Source of the DNA: DASXRU01 sp039933315 | GTDB lineage: Bacteria > Acidobacteriota > Blastocatellia > Pyrinomonadales > Pyrinomonadaceae | Reading direction: 5' to 3' | Assembly (NCBI GenBank): GCA_039933315.1 | Contig: JBDTOI010000125.1 | Span: 1 to 11,673 of the forward strand | DNA length: 11,673 nt | Part shown: positions 1 through 6,615 of the stretch, piece after piece | Numbering within the stretch: the stretch's first letter is position 1 | How the letters are laid out: each line of letters begins with the position of its first letter | The notes under the pieces: generated by a model | The model's database searches: none | What the model saw: only the letters and a program-made list of their open reading frames with translations | Told to the model about the DNA's origin: nothing | Program-made: the position numbers and the translations under genes

Positions 1-14
1 TTTGCTAAGACGTT

Positions 15-32
15 CACAGACTGAAGTCTGTG
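15..32. repeat. Short REP-like palindrome in front of kdtA
   Basis: Eight-base arms, CACAGACT and AGTCTGTG, are perfectly complementary around a 2-nt centre; as a hairpin this is more realistically 7 bp with a 4-nt loop. It ends 10 nt before the kdtA start codon and occupies the place where a ribosome binding site would be expected. The form resembles dispersed REP-type palindromes of other bacteria; that it is repeated elsewhere in this genome is inference, since only one copy is in the window. Confidence 0.55.
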
Positions 33-42
33 CCACTTCAAT

Positions 43-1410
43 ATGTATTTCGTTTACAGTCTGCTTCTGACACTTGGGTTCATCCTTCTCCTGCCCCGCT
101 TTCTTTTCGACGCGCTGCACCACGGTAAATATGTTGCCGGCTTTCGTGAGCGCCTCGGTCAACTCCCCCAACTAGCCAATGCAGGCCGTCCGCGGATCTG
201 GATTCATTGTGTTTCTGTCGGTGAGACTCAGGCGGCACGCCCCCTGGTTACCGCTTTAAGAGAACGTTTCCCCTCGCATGGCATTCTCGTCTCTACCACT
301 ACATTGACGGGTCAAAGGCTCGCGCGCGACGTGTTTCGCGATGAAGCTGACGCTGTTTTCTACTTTCCTTTTGACTGGGCCTGGACCACGCGCCGGGCAC
401 TGACAAAGCTTGATCCGGCCACAGTCCTGCTTATGGAAACTGAATTGTGGCCGCGCCTGTTACTTGAATGCCGCAAGCGAAACATTCCGTTGTCCATGGT
501 TAACGGCCGCATCTCCGACACGTCCTACCGCCGCTATAAATGGGTGGCACCATTTGTTGCCCGCGTGGTCAACAACCTCGATCTCGCACTGATGCAGTCC
601 GAGGAGGATGCTGTACGCATACGGGCGCTGGGCCTCTCTTCCGACCGCGTGGTTGTTACCGGAAATCTGAAGTTTGACCAGATCGAGGATGCAGCCGAGT
701 TACAGTTAACATCGGATCTGCGCGCAAGGTTTCATTTTGACGAAGGCCCGGATCTAATAGTAGCCGCCAGCACGCATGCGCCGGAGGAGCGTCTCCTGAT
801 TGAAGCTTATCAGCAAATCAGGAAGGCCAATTCCGGAGGGAAAGGGGTGCGCCTGTTGCTTGCGCCCCGGCATCCCGAGCGCTTTTCTGAAGTGGGCGGC
901 TTGCTGAACGAATCAGGCTTGACCTGGACTCGACGGTCCAGCGCGCCCTCGCAGACAGATGGTACTTGCGAAGTGGTGCTACTGGATACAGTGGGCGAGT
1001 TGCGGGCGGTTTATTCCCTGGCGAGCATTGTCTTCGTGGGCGGCAGCATCGCTCCGGCTGGGGGCCACAATGTGCTGGAGCCGGCGGTCAATGGGGTCTG
1101 CATAGTAACGGGCGCTCACACTTCAAACTTTGCCGCCGTCATCTCGGCTTTCGTTGCCGATCAAGCCATTGTCCAATTGCCTGATCTCTCGTCTGATGAA
1201 ATGCCCGTTCAGCTTGCGCGTGAGTTTACGGAACTGCTGTCCGATACCGCGCGCCGGCGCGAAATCGGCATGCGCGCCCAGGCTTTATGTGAACGAAACC
1301 GCGGCGCCACCAGCCGCACCGTGACTCTGCTTTCTTCCCTTCTCTCTCCGCCCGATCGCATTCCCCGGAACCGGGCCTACGAGACGCAGCCTGCTTTGAT
1401 CTCAAAGTGA
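43..1410 (+). CDS. waaA: 3-deoxy-D-manno-octulosonic acid (Kdo) transferase, WaaA/KdtA
   Basis: Transfers Kdo from CMP-Kdo onto the lipid A precursor at the cytoplasmic face of the inner membrane, starting the LPS inner core (GT-B fold, family GT30). At 455 aa it is slightly longer than the usual 420-430. Seen in the protein: an N-terminal hydrophobic anchor (residues 2-23); the GKY...FRERLG segment (28-39), which in this family carries the catalytic glutamate; SVGE (58-61); METELWP (131-137); GNLKFD (207-212); RHPER (276-280); and the CMP-Kdo-binding GGHNVLEPA (340-348). The start at 43 gives the full family N-terminus, although no Shine-Dalgarno is visible and a palindrome lies just upstream. 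The last codons overlap lpxK, so the two are probably co-translated. One cannot tell from sequence whether it adds one, two or more Kdo residues. Confidence 0.96.
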   Translation: MYFVYSLLLTLGFILLLPRFLFDALHHGKYVAGFRERLGQLPQLANAGRPRIWIHCVSVGETQAARPLVTALRERFPSHGILVSTTTLTGQRLARDVFRDEADAVFYFPFDWAWTTRRALTKLDPATVLLMETELWPRLLLECRKRNIPLSMVNGRISDTSYRRYKWVAPFVARVVNNLDLALMQSEEDAVRIRALGLSSDRVVVTGNLKFDQIEDAAELQLTSDLRARFHFDEGPDLIVAASTHAPEERLLIEAYQQIRKANSGGKGVRLLLAPRHPERFSEVGGLLNESGLTWTRRSSAPSQTDGTCEVVLLDTVGELRAVYSLASIVFVGGSIAPAGGHNVLEPAVNGVCIVTGAHTSNFAAVISAFVADQAIVQLPDLSSDEMPVQLAREFTELLSDTARRREIGMRAQALCERNRGATSRTVTLLSSLLSPPDRIPRNRAYETQPALISK

Positions 1411-2453
1411 CGGCCATTTCCTCCATAGCGCTGGCGCCTCTGAGCCTACTCTACGGCGCGGCCGCGCAAACACGTCGCGCGTTGTACAAGACCGGCATCT
1501 TCCGCATTCACAAAATTGACGCCCCAGTCATCAGCGTGGGAAACCTCACAACCGGAGGCACTGGCAAGACTCCGTTGGTCGAATGGATCGCCCGTCAGAC
1601 CGCCAACGAGGGCAAACGGGTTTGTATTCTGACGCGAGGCTACGGGCGAAAGCAGCCCGGCAGGCGGGTGGTTGTCTCTGATGGGAACTCAATCCTGGCC
1701 GATGCCACCACCGCGGGAGACGAACCGCTGTTGCTGGCTGAAAACCTTCTCGGTCTGGCGGCTGTGATTTGCGATGCCGATCGTGTTTCAGCAGCCAGTT
1801 GGGCTCAGGAACATCTACGAACTGAGGTCTTTGTCCTCGACGACGGCTTTCAGTACCTGCGGCTCGCCAGGGATCTAAACATCGTGGTCATCGATGCCAC
1901 TAACCCATGGGGCGGCGGGCACCTTTTGCCCCGCGGAAGACTGCGCGAACCTCCCGGCGCATTAGCCCGCGCAGATTGCATAGTTATCACTCGCGCCGAC
2001 CACACCACGCCGCTCGAGAGTCGTGTCAGGCAACTGGGCGGGGATCGTCCAATCATAAGGTCGTGGGCAAAAATAAAGCCGCGCCGGCCACTAAAGAAAG
2101 ATGAGGGTCAGATGGCTGTTGGCGATATGACGCTCGGCGTTAGGGTCGGCGCGTTCTGCGGTATCGGCAATCCGCAATCGTTCTTCAATGACCTGGAACG
2201 CGAGGGTTACTCACTCTCTTATTCGCGGGCGTTTCCTGATCACCACTGGTACCAGCAATCGGACATTGATCAGATGCTTGATGAAGCCCGCAAACAAAAC
2301 GCCTCGGCGCTGGTTACTACGGGCAAAGACGCGGTAAAAGTTCGTTCACTGCACTTCGACCTTCCCTGCTTCGTGGTTGAGATTGATCTCGAGTTTGATG
2401 ATGCGCACAGGCTGCGGGAAATCCTTCGCGAAGCGCTCGCTGTGAAGTATTAG
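1407..2453 (+). CDS. lpxK: Tetraacyldisaccharide 4'-kinase, LpxK
   Basis: Phosphorylates the 4' position of the tetraacyldisaccharide 1-phosphate to make lipid IVA, the step before Kdo transfer by the upstream gene product. The protein has 348 aa, typical for the family. An N-terminal hydrophobic segment (residues 4-20) would bind the membrane. The P-loop VGNLTTGGTGKTP spans 44-56, with K54-T55. RGYG (77-80), GDEPLLL (104-110), DDGFQ (145-149), LLPRGRLREPP (173-183) and FPDHH (276-280) are the other family blocks. The usual DDGFQH reads DDGFQY here. The start is GTG at 1407, sharing bases with the kdtA stop (GTGA), and this gives the expected N-terminus. Only a weak ribosome binding site is seen, consistent with translational coupling. 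The kinase gene downstream is convergent, so the two-gene unit ends here. Confidence 0.96.
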   Translation: MTAISSIALAPLSLLYGAAAQTRRALYKTGIFRIHKIDAPVISVGNLTTGGTGKTPLVEWIARQTANEGKRVCILTRGYGRKQPGRRVVVSDGNSILADATTAGDEPLLLAENLLGLAAVICDADRVSAASWAQEHLRTEVFVLDDGFQYLRLARDLNIVVIDATNPWGGGHLLPRGRLREPPGALARADCIVITRADHTTPLESRVRQLGGDRPIIRSWAKIKPRRPLKKDEGQMAVGDMTLGVRVGAFCGIGNPQSFFNDLEREGYSLSYSRAFPDHHWYQQSDIDQMLDEARKQNASALVTTGKDAVKVRSLHFDLPCFVVEIDLEFDDAHRLREILREALAVKY

Positions 2454-2464
2454 CCTGATCAACT

Positions 2465-2491
2465 GGCGGGAATGTCTGTTTTAGTTCCGCC
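2465..2491 (+). terminator. Weak hairpin after lpxK, possible terminator
   Basis: GGCGGGAA pairs with TTCCGCC with one bulged G across a 12-nt loop. It starts 11 nt after the lpxK stop. Only a short T-run follows on the + strand, so factor-independent termination is not certain. It lies in the 112-bp convergent gap between lpxK and the kinase gene. Confidence 0.25.
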
Positions 2492-2508
2492 GTCTTTGGC
2501 AATCTTCC

Positions 2509-2537
2509 GGGAGCCCTCCCTTACAGTCGGGCTTCTG
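2509..2537. repeat. Short palindromic intergenic repeat between lpxK and the kinase gene
   Basis: AGCCC (2512-2516) and GGGCT (2529-2533) form a 5-bp stem, preceded by a second small palindrome GGGAGCCCTCCC. The sequence looks like a REP-type element rather than a gene part. It might also help end transcription from either side. The repeat status is inferred from form only, as this window has a single copy. Confidence 0.35.
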
Positions 2538-2565
2538 TCTGGTGCTGCTTGGTGACCGCCTGCTG

Positions 2566-4131
2566 CTAGAAGCCAGGCGCGCTGGTGGGTTGTGGTGCTG
2601 GCCGCGGCAGTTGCGTGGGTTTAGGCAGAGGTGTCGCCGTTGGTGGCGGCGTTGGCGCAGCCTGATTTGAGTTGACGGGCTTGGGCGATGGCAGTTCGGG
2701 TGCGGTGTTCGTGTTACCACTCCCCTGCGCATTTGTATTAACCGCGCCTGTCACAGGTGTCGGCGACCCACTTGCGGGAGTTGGCGTCGCAGAGGGGACG
2801 GCCGCCGGCGCGTTCGCTCTGATTCCCTGCTCTGCCTGACCGGTGGCCGGTTGGCTCGGTTGGACTGGCTGGCTGTTGGGATCGACTGTCAGTTGCTGGT
2901 CGCCCGGAGTCTGTCCGGAGTTGCGCGTGAATACAAACAGGCCGGTGAAGACCAGGATTAGAGCCGCAATGGCGGGAATCATAATGCGCCAGGGATTGAA
3001 ATCCGACGACTGCGCTGTGGGCGGCTCCATGGCCCTGGTGACGGGCGCCGCAGAGGCAGGTCGCTTACTAACAACAGTTACCTCGTCGTGATCAGTGTGC
3101 GCCGTGTCGAAGGGCCGTTCGTTGGATGACGTAGGGACGACAATGCGCTCTGTGTTGCGCGATTGCGCGCTCGCGCCCGCGGGCCTTACCGCGTCGCCGG
3201 CCGCCTCAGTCAAAGCTTCCACCATTTGACCCGCACTTTGATAACGATCTTCGGGTCGCTTGGCCAGGGCTTTCGCTACCACTTGACCGACACTAGCCGG
3301 AAGGTCCTCACGTTCCTCAAGCACGGAAGGAGGCGCCTCCTGCAGGTGCTTCATCATAATCGCCGTCGGTGACTCGCCCGTAAACGGAACGTGCCCGATC
3401 AGCATTTCATAAAGAATCACGCCCAGCGAATAGATATCCGAGCGAGAATCCAGTTCAGAAGACTGTGAACATTGTTCGGGCGACATGTACTGAGGCGTGC
3501 CGATGATCAGATTAGGAGCGGTGATACCCGGATCAAAGCTCCCCACCCGCTCGGTAATCTTGGCAATGCCAAAATCAAGCACCTTGGCCCAATCGGCGCC
3601 ATTGGAATCGACCAACATTATGTTGTCGCTCTTGAGATCGCGGTGAATTACTCCTTCCGCGTGAGCGGCGTCGAGGGCGCTACCTACCTGGCGAATGATC
3701 TCCACCACGCGCGAAAGCGGCATCGGCCCTGAATTTCTGATTTCGTTCTTCAGAGTCTTGCCGTTGAGGTACTCCATTACCAGAAAGACGACGCCGTTCT
3801 CAGATTCTCCGAAGTCGGTGACGCTGAGAGCGTGAGGGTGCGCAATTCTGGAGGCGGCTTTAGCCTCGCGAGAGAAGCGGGCAACGATGGTGTCGTCGGC
3901 CGCAAGCGATGGGCGCAGCACTTTGACGGCGACTTTCTTGTCCATCAGGATGTGCGTACCGCGATAGACGGCGCCCATGCCACCTTCGCTGATGAGTTCT
4001 TCGATGCGGTATTTGTCGGAGAGTATCTGGCCAATCAAGTCGTCGCCGTCTTGTTTCAACACAGCGCCGTCTGATGGACACAAGGTGCTGCTGTCAGCGT
4101 ATTCATTGCCGCACCTCGGACATGATTTCAT
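2566..4131 (-). CDS. Membrane-anchored Ser/Thr protein kinase with N-terminal zinc ribbon
   Basis: A Hanks-type (PknB-like) kinase of 521 aa. Order of parts: a short zinc-ribbon-like head with C4-x2-C7 and C18 (the fourth ligand position reads D in CPSDG); kinase domain about 41-310; a linker; one transmembrane segment about 382-402; and an extracytoplasmic Pro/Thr/Asn-rich tail without PASTA or other recognised sensor domains. Key catalytic elements are all present: glycine loop SEGGMGAVY (48-56), K70 of VAVK, E89, HRDLKSDN (163-170), DFG (187-189) and the SPE of the activation segment (217-219). The enzyme should therefore be active, with its kinase domain in the cytoplasm. Its substrates and signal cannot be read from the sequence. 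It is monocistronic: convergent with lpxK and separated from atpE by 372 bp containing a terminator. The C-terminal low-complexity tail may be a spacer through the periplasm. Confidence 0.93.
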   Translation of the reverse strand: MKSCPRCGNEYADSSTLCPSDGAVLKQDGDDLIGQILSDKYRIEELISEGGMGAVYRGTHILMDKKVAVKVLRPSLAADDTIVARFSREAKAASRIAHPHALSVTDFGESENGVVFLVMEYLNGKTLKNEIRNSGPMPLSRVVEIIRQVGSALDAAHAEGVIHRDLKSDNIMLVDSNGADWAKVLDFGIAKITERVGSFDPGITAPNLIIGTPQYMSPEQCSQSSELDSRSDIYSLGVILYEMLIGHVPFTGESPTAIMMKHLQEAPPSVLEEREDLPASVGQVVAKALAKRPEDRYQSAGQMVEALTEAAGDAVRPAGASAQSRNTERIVVPTSSNERPFDTAHTDHDEVTVVSKRPASAAPVTRAMEPPTAQSSDFNPWRIMIPAIAALILVFTGLFVFTRNSGQTPGDQQLTVDPNSQPVQPSQPATGQAEQGIRANAPAAVPSATPTPASGSPTPVTGAVNTNAQGSGNTNTAPELPSPKPVNSNQAAPTPPPTATPLPKPTQLPRPAPQPTSAPGF

Positions 4132-4179
4132 TTAGCTAACCCGCCTCGCCCGATTTAATTTGAGGAGATTTGATTCGTC

Positions 4180-4208
4180 AGATTATCACACCGTCAGAAC
4201 GCAGGCAA
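4180..4208 (-). promoter_or_regulatory. Candidate sigma70-type promoter for the kinase gene
   Basis: On the - strand TTGCCT (4208-4203) and TAATCT (4185-4180) are separated by exactly 17 nt, with a TG a few bases before the -10. This would place transcription start about 40 nt before the kinase ATG. The match is moderate, and promoter consensus in this phylum is poorly fixed, so this is only a candidate. Confidence 0.3.
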
Positions 4209-4291
4209 CGCAGGCTAACTGCAACGATGTTCTAATTTGGATGCGACAACATCCAGCGTTGACATCGAATGTCGGTAGTCGATCTCTTATT

Positions 4292-4432
4292 CCCCTCCCC
4301 TGGGAGGGGTTAGGGGAGGGACGAAGTTAGGGACGACAAGAAACAAAGTATCGTGAGCGGGCTTAAGCCCGCGTCGCAGTCATCGTTGGGGCGCCACAAG
4401 CCCTCCCCCTAACCCCTCCCAAAGGGAGGGGG
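4292..4432. repeat. Inverted pair of GC-rich repeats flanking an 80-bp centre
   Basis: A 29-nt copy at 4292-4320 (runs of C, then GGGAGGGG TTAGGGGAGGG) reappears in reverse orientation at 4401-4432 with small indels. Each copy is also internally palindromic (CCTCCC/GGGAGG). Between them lie about 80 bp with a separate perfect palindrome. The pair fills much of the 372-bp gap between atpE and the kinase gene (4132-4503), in which I see no gene. In RNA on either strand the copies could pair into a long stem. Confidence 0.7.
4357..4372. repeat. 16-bp perfect palindrome GCGGGCTTAAGCCCGC
   Basis: This is a perfect palindrome at the middle of the inverted repeat pair. It could be a protein binding site or a REP-type element. 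It is not followed by a T-run on either strand, so it does not look like a terminator. Confidence 0.5.
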
Positions 4433-4442
4433 AAAGAAAGAT

Positions 4443-4470
4443 GCGAGCGAAGCCGTTAAGCTTCGCCCGC
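4443..4470 (-). terminator. Probable terminator of the atp operon, downstream of atpE
   Basis: On the - strand GCGGGCGAAGC pairs with GCTTCGCTCGC over 11 bp (one G-U wobble in RNA) with a 6-nt loop, followed by ATCTTTCTTTCC. It begins 33 nt after the atpE stop and is correctly placed to end the nuo-atp transcript. The tail is broken by C residues, so efficiency may be partial. The hairpin shape also resembles the other short palindromes of the window. Confidence 0.6.
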
Positions 4471-4503
4471 ATTGTTGCTTACTACTGTACAGCAGCTCGC
4501 CTG

Positions 4504-4830
4504 CTATCGCAGAGCCGCAAAAACCACCACCAGCGCGAACAGGACCAGGGACTCGATCAGCGCTAACCCCAGAATCATCATGGTCTGGATACGAGCTGAT
4601 GCGCCGGGATTGCGTGCCGTGCCTTCGCAGGCAGCTGCCGCGACCCGCGACTGGCCAATGGCGCCGCCAAAAACGGCAATGGCGAACCCTATGCCGGCGG
4701 CAATGTACTTAAGGCCGTTGGCGGAAGCTGCCGCTGCGGCCGCTCCTTCCGCCACCGGTTGGGCAAAAGCCGTCACGGCGCTCAAAAACAAGCCCAGCAC
4801 CGCAAAAAATGGAACTCTCAACTTCTTCAT
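4504..4830 (-). CDS. atpE: ATP synthase Fo subunit c, with signal peptide
   Basis: Forms the rotating membrane ring of the F-type ATP synthase. From the ATG at 4830 the product has 108 aa. Residues 1-23 are a typical signal peptide (MKKLR, a hydrophobic core, then AFA before Q24), an alanine-rich spacer follows, and the c-subunit hairpin is about 39-108. Helix 1 ends in GGAIGQ (Q60), the polar loop has ARNPG (72-76), and the ion-carrying glutamate is E93 in GLALIESL. The Q60 plus E93-S94-L95 arrangement lacks the Thr of classical sodium-type ESTG motifs, so proton coupling is more likely. The start is set by a strong GAGGAG 7 nt upstream and by the signal peptide; a GTG at 4929 in the same frame would add a non-conserved extension. 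It is 294 nt after atpB, with a hairpin over its ribosome binding site, and is the last gene before the terminator. Confidence 0.94.
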   Translation of the reverse strand: MKKLRVPFFAVLGLFLSAVTAFAQPVAEGAAAAAASANGLKYIAAGIGFAIAVFGGAIGQSRVAAAACEGTARNPGASARIQTMMILGLALIESLVLFALVVVFAALR

Positions 4831-4836
4831 ATCGAT

Positions 4837-4869
4837 TCTCCTCAGGTGTTTGAACCTGATATCAGGAGA
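4837..4869 (-). promoter_or_regulatory. Hairpin that sequesters the atpE Shine-Dalgarno
   Basis: In the atpE mRNA TCTCCT (4869-4864) is complementary to AGGAGA (4842-4837), which is the Shine-Dalgarno itself. Inside this, CAGGT (4858-4854) pairs with ACCTG (4847-4843) around a 6-nt loop. The result is 11 bp with a 5-nt bulge on the 5' side, ending 6 nt before the ATG. A competing fold exists, since CCTGATATCAGG (4866-4855) is itself a 12-nt palindrome. The pairings are seen directly; a role in controlling translation is inference. Confidence 0.5.
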
Positions 4870-5124
4870 CCCAGTCGAAACGATAGCAACAGAGACGCCG
4901 GTATGATTTCGTCTGAACCCGGTATCCACCGCCCCTCGTACAACGGCGCTCCTGCGATGCAGACACTTGATGCTGAACTAAGCGCGCTCTCCTGCTTCGG
5001 TACTCGGTGAGGTCTCCCTTATGAAATGTTGTGCGCTTCAACGTGCGTGGGCCAGGTTGCCCGCGTCGCTCGATCGCGCGTTATTGATAAAGCCAGTTTA
5101 TGAATTCTTCTCGCCGCCGGCGCA
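4870..5124. other. Spacer between atpB and atpE, no gene seen
   Basis: Unusually long for neighbouring Fo genes. I found no convincing reading frame with a ribosome binding site, no strong terminator after atpB, and no clear promoter. It may still hold a promoter for atpE that differs from the sigma70 consensus. Confidence 0.4.
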
Positions 5125-6069
5125 TTACACGGCCAGTGCTTCCTGTCCCGTCGCGTGCTCATGCTCGTCCTCATGATCGTGCCCTTCATGTGGAGGGTGT
5201 GACACCTCGCTGATATACAACTGCGACAACAGGATGAAAACAAACGTCTGAATCAATGCCACGAAGATACCCAGGGCGGTGAGCACCATCAGGACCGGAA
5301 AGGCGAAATAGGTCCAGGGTGGCGCCAGCGTGGAAACGGTTTCGAAGACCTTTTCATCCGCAAACATGTTTCCGAAGAGACGTATCCCCAACGAGAACGG
5401 CCGCACCAGATTGCTGATCACTTCGATAAGGAATATCAAAGGGGCAATCCACCAGATCGGTCCAGCCAAATGTTTCAGATGACCGCCGATGCCGTTCTCT
5501 TTTATGCCGACGTAGTTGTAGTAAAGAAAGGACGTGATGCCGAGGGCAAAGGTCACACTGGTGGCTGCAGTTGGCGTCATGAAAAGCGGAAACTGACCCA
5601 TCAGGTTACAGACCAGGATCAGAATCGCAAACGTCATGATGACGGGAAAGTACTGCAATCCGTGCGGGCCGATAATGTCAGCCAGCATATTCCTGACAGC
5701 GAGCACGCTGACTTCCAAAGTTTGCTGACCAATGCCCGGATCATCTTCAGAGAGCTTCCGTTTAAGTACCAGGACCAGAACCACGCTTATGATGCAGGCG
5801 ATTAAGAACATCACCGTGTACCAGGGAATGGCATTCTCGGGCGTGTAGGGCCCGCCGAATACAGACTCGGGCGTAGTGCCAAACTTCGCGAAAAACCATT
5901 TCCACGCCGGATAGGTGTATTTCATCTCGAAGTCGTAGGCGTAATGGCCCAGGTGATCGTTTACGAACTTTACGATGATGGGCGTGTGATGTGCGGCAGC
6001 TTCATGCGCCGGCTCAGCCTGTGCTGCATGCTCGGCGACGTGCTGCGGCTCGTCCGACAACCAGAACAT
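5125..6069 (-). CDS. atpB: ATP synthase Fo subunit a
   Basis: The stator channel subunit that passes ions to and from the c-ring. It has 314 aa, longer than the E. coli protein (271). Residues 1-30 are rich in His, Ala and acidic residues, and the membrane region is about 81-286. The key arginine is R230 in RPFSLGIRLFGNM, followed by E239, which aligns with E. coli E219; Q274 in LIQTFVFILLSQLY aligns with the conserved Gln of the last helix. The C-terminal 25 residues form an extra His/Asp/Glu tail (HPPHEGHDHEDEHEH, 291-305). Start and stop are firm: the ATG shares its A with the TAA of atpI (TAATG). This position directly after atpI is the classic gene order. Subunit c follows after a long gap. 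Confidence 0.96.
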   Translation of the reverse strand: MFWLSDEPQHVAEHAAQAEPAHEAAAHHTPIIVKFVNDHLGHYAYDFEMKYTYPAWKWFFAKFGTTPESVFGGPYTPENAIPWYTVMFLIACIISVVLVLVLKRKLSEDDPGIGQQTLEVSVLAVRNMLADIIGPHGLQYFPVIMTFAILILVCNLMGQFPLFMTPTAATSVTFALGITSFLYYNYVGIKENGIGGHLKHLAGPIWWIAPLIFLIEVISNLVRPFSLGIRLFGNMFADEKVFETVSTLAPPWTYFAFPVLMVLTALGIFVALIQTFVFILLSQLYISEVSHPPHEGHDHEDEHEHATGQEALAV

Positions 6070-6515
6070 TAATTGCTTTCCTCTCGATGAATAATTGCCA
6101 GGTAACCTTGCCTGAAAGCCTCAACAAATAAAGCCACCACGAATAAACACAGACCGGCCAGTGCCGCCGGCAGCGAAATAACATTTAGCTGGTATGCAAT
6201 TACGACCACGGTGAATATGACGAAGTAACGCAGCATGTATCCCGCAGCCTTTAGCTTCGGCCGCCGGCCGGGGATCTCGACGTTAAGCGCCCCCGCGATA
6301 GACTTGCGCAACCAATGATGATTAAGCAGCGAGAGCACTCCGCCCAGTAACACGCCAGTGGTTACCCGCCACGGCAGCAACAACCCGCTGACTGGCACTG
6401 CCAGAGCGAGTGCGATTAGCATCGAGCGGAAAACACGCGCCTCGAGCTGGCCTGGCGGATTTTCGAGATCATCCCCCACATACGCGCCTTCCACGTTTTC
6501 TACAATGTGATTCAT
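6069..6515 (-). CDS. atpI: AtpI-like ATP synthase accessory protein (subunit I)
   Basis: A small membrane protein encoded at the head of ATP synthase operons, thought to help assemble or stabilise the c-ring and to handle Mg2+ or related functions. From the ATG at 6515 it has 148 aa with four likely transmembrane segments (about 31-49, 51-68, 92-113 and 115-134). The block TGVLLGGVLSLLNHHWL (53-69) with the GG and N is the part most like the ATP-synthase-I family, and Arg/Lys pairs sit between helices. The reading frame stays open to 6731, but that extension runs through an inverted repeat and is not protein-like, so the internal ATG is preferred; its ribosome binding site is weak. Its stop overlaps the atpB start. 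Identity depends on context as much as on sequence, since this family is poorly conserved. Confidence 0.82.
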   Translation of the reverse strand: MNHIVENVEGAYVGDDLENPPGQLEARVFRSMLIALALAVPVSGLLLPWRVTTGVLLGGVLSLLNHHWLRKSIAGALNVEIPGRRPKLKAAGYMLRYFVIFTVVVIAYQLNVISLPAALAGLCLFVVALFVEAFRQGYLAIIHREESN

Positions 6516-6615
6516 TGCCAAAGCTGGTGATTTTACACAGCCAGAAGAGCGGTGTCGAGTTGTGGCCCCGCAGCCAGGTATTTCTTTGGTTCCGATGCCA
6601 AACTGCGATAGTCGT

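Noticed and set aside
4199..4216. Direct repeat AACGCAGGC x2 upstream of the kinase gene
   Set aside because: Two 9-nt copies next to each other can arise by chance or slippage. They overlap the candidate -35 region but give no independent evidence of an operator.
4132..4503. CRISPR-like or small-gene content in the repeat-rich gap
   Set aside because: There are only two copies of the repeat, inverted and not direct, without regular spacers, and no reading frame with a ribosome binding site.
4504..4830. Sodium-coupled ATP synthase
   Set aside because: Q60 and E93-S94 are compatible, but the following Thr of the ESTG-type site is Leu, as in many proton-coupled c subunits, so sodium coupling cannot be claimed.
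4472..4906. 144-codon + strand frame across atpE
   Set aside because: It is antisense to a firm subunit c gene. The Ala-rich translation reflects the complementary Ala/Gly codons.
4831..4929. Longer subunit c start (GTG at 4929)
   Set aside because: It would put 33 unconserved residues before a complete signal peptide. The ATG at 4830 has a strong Shine-Dalgarno.
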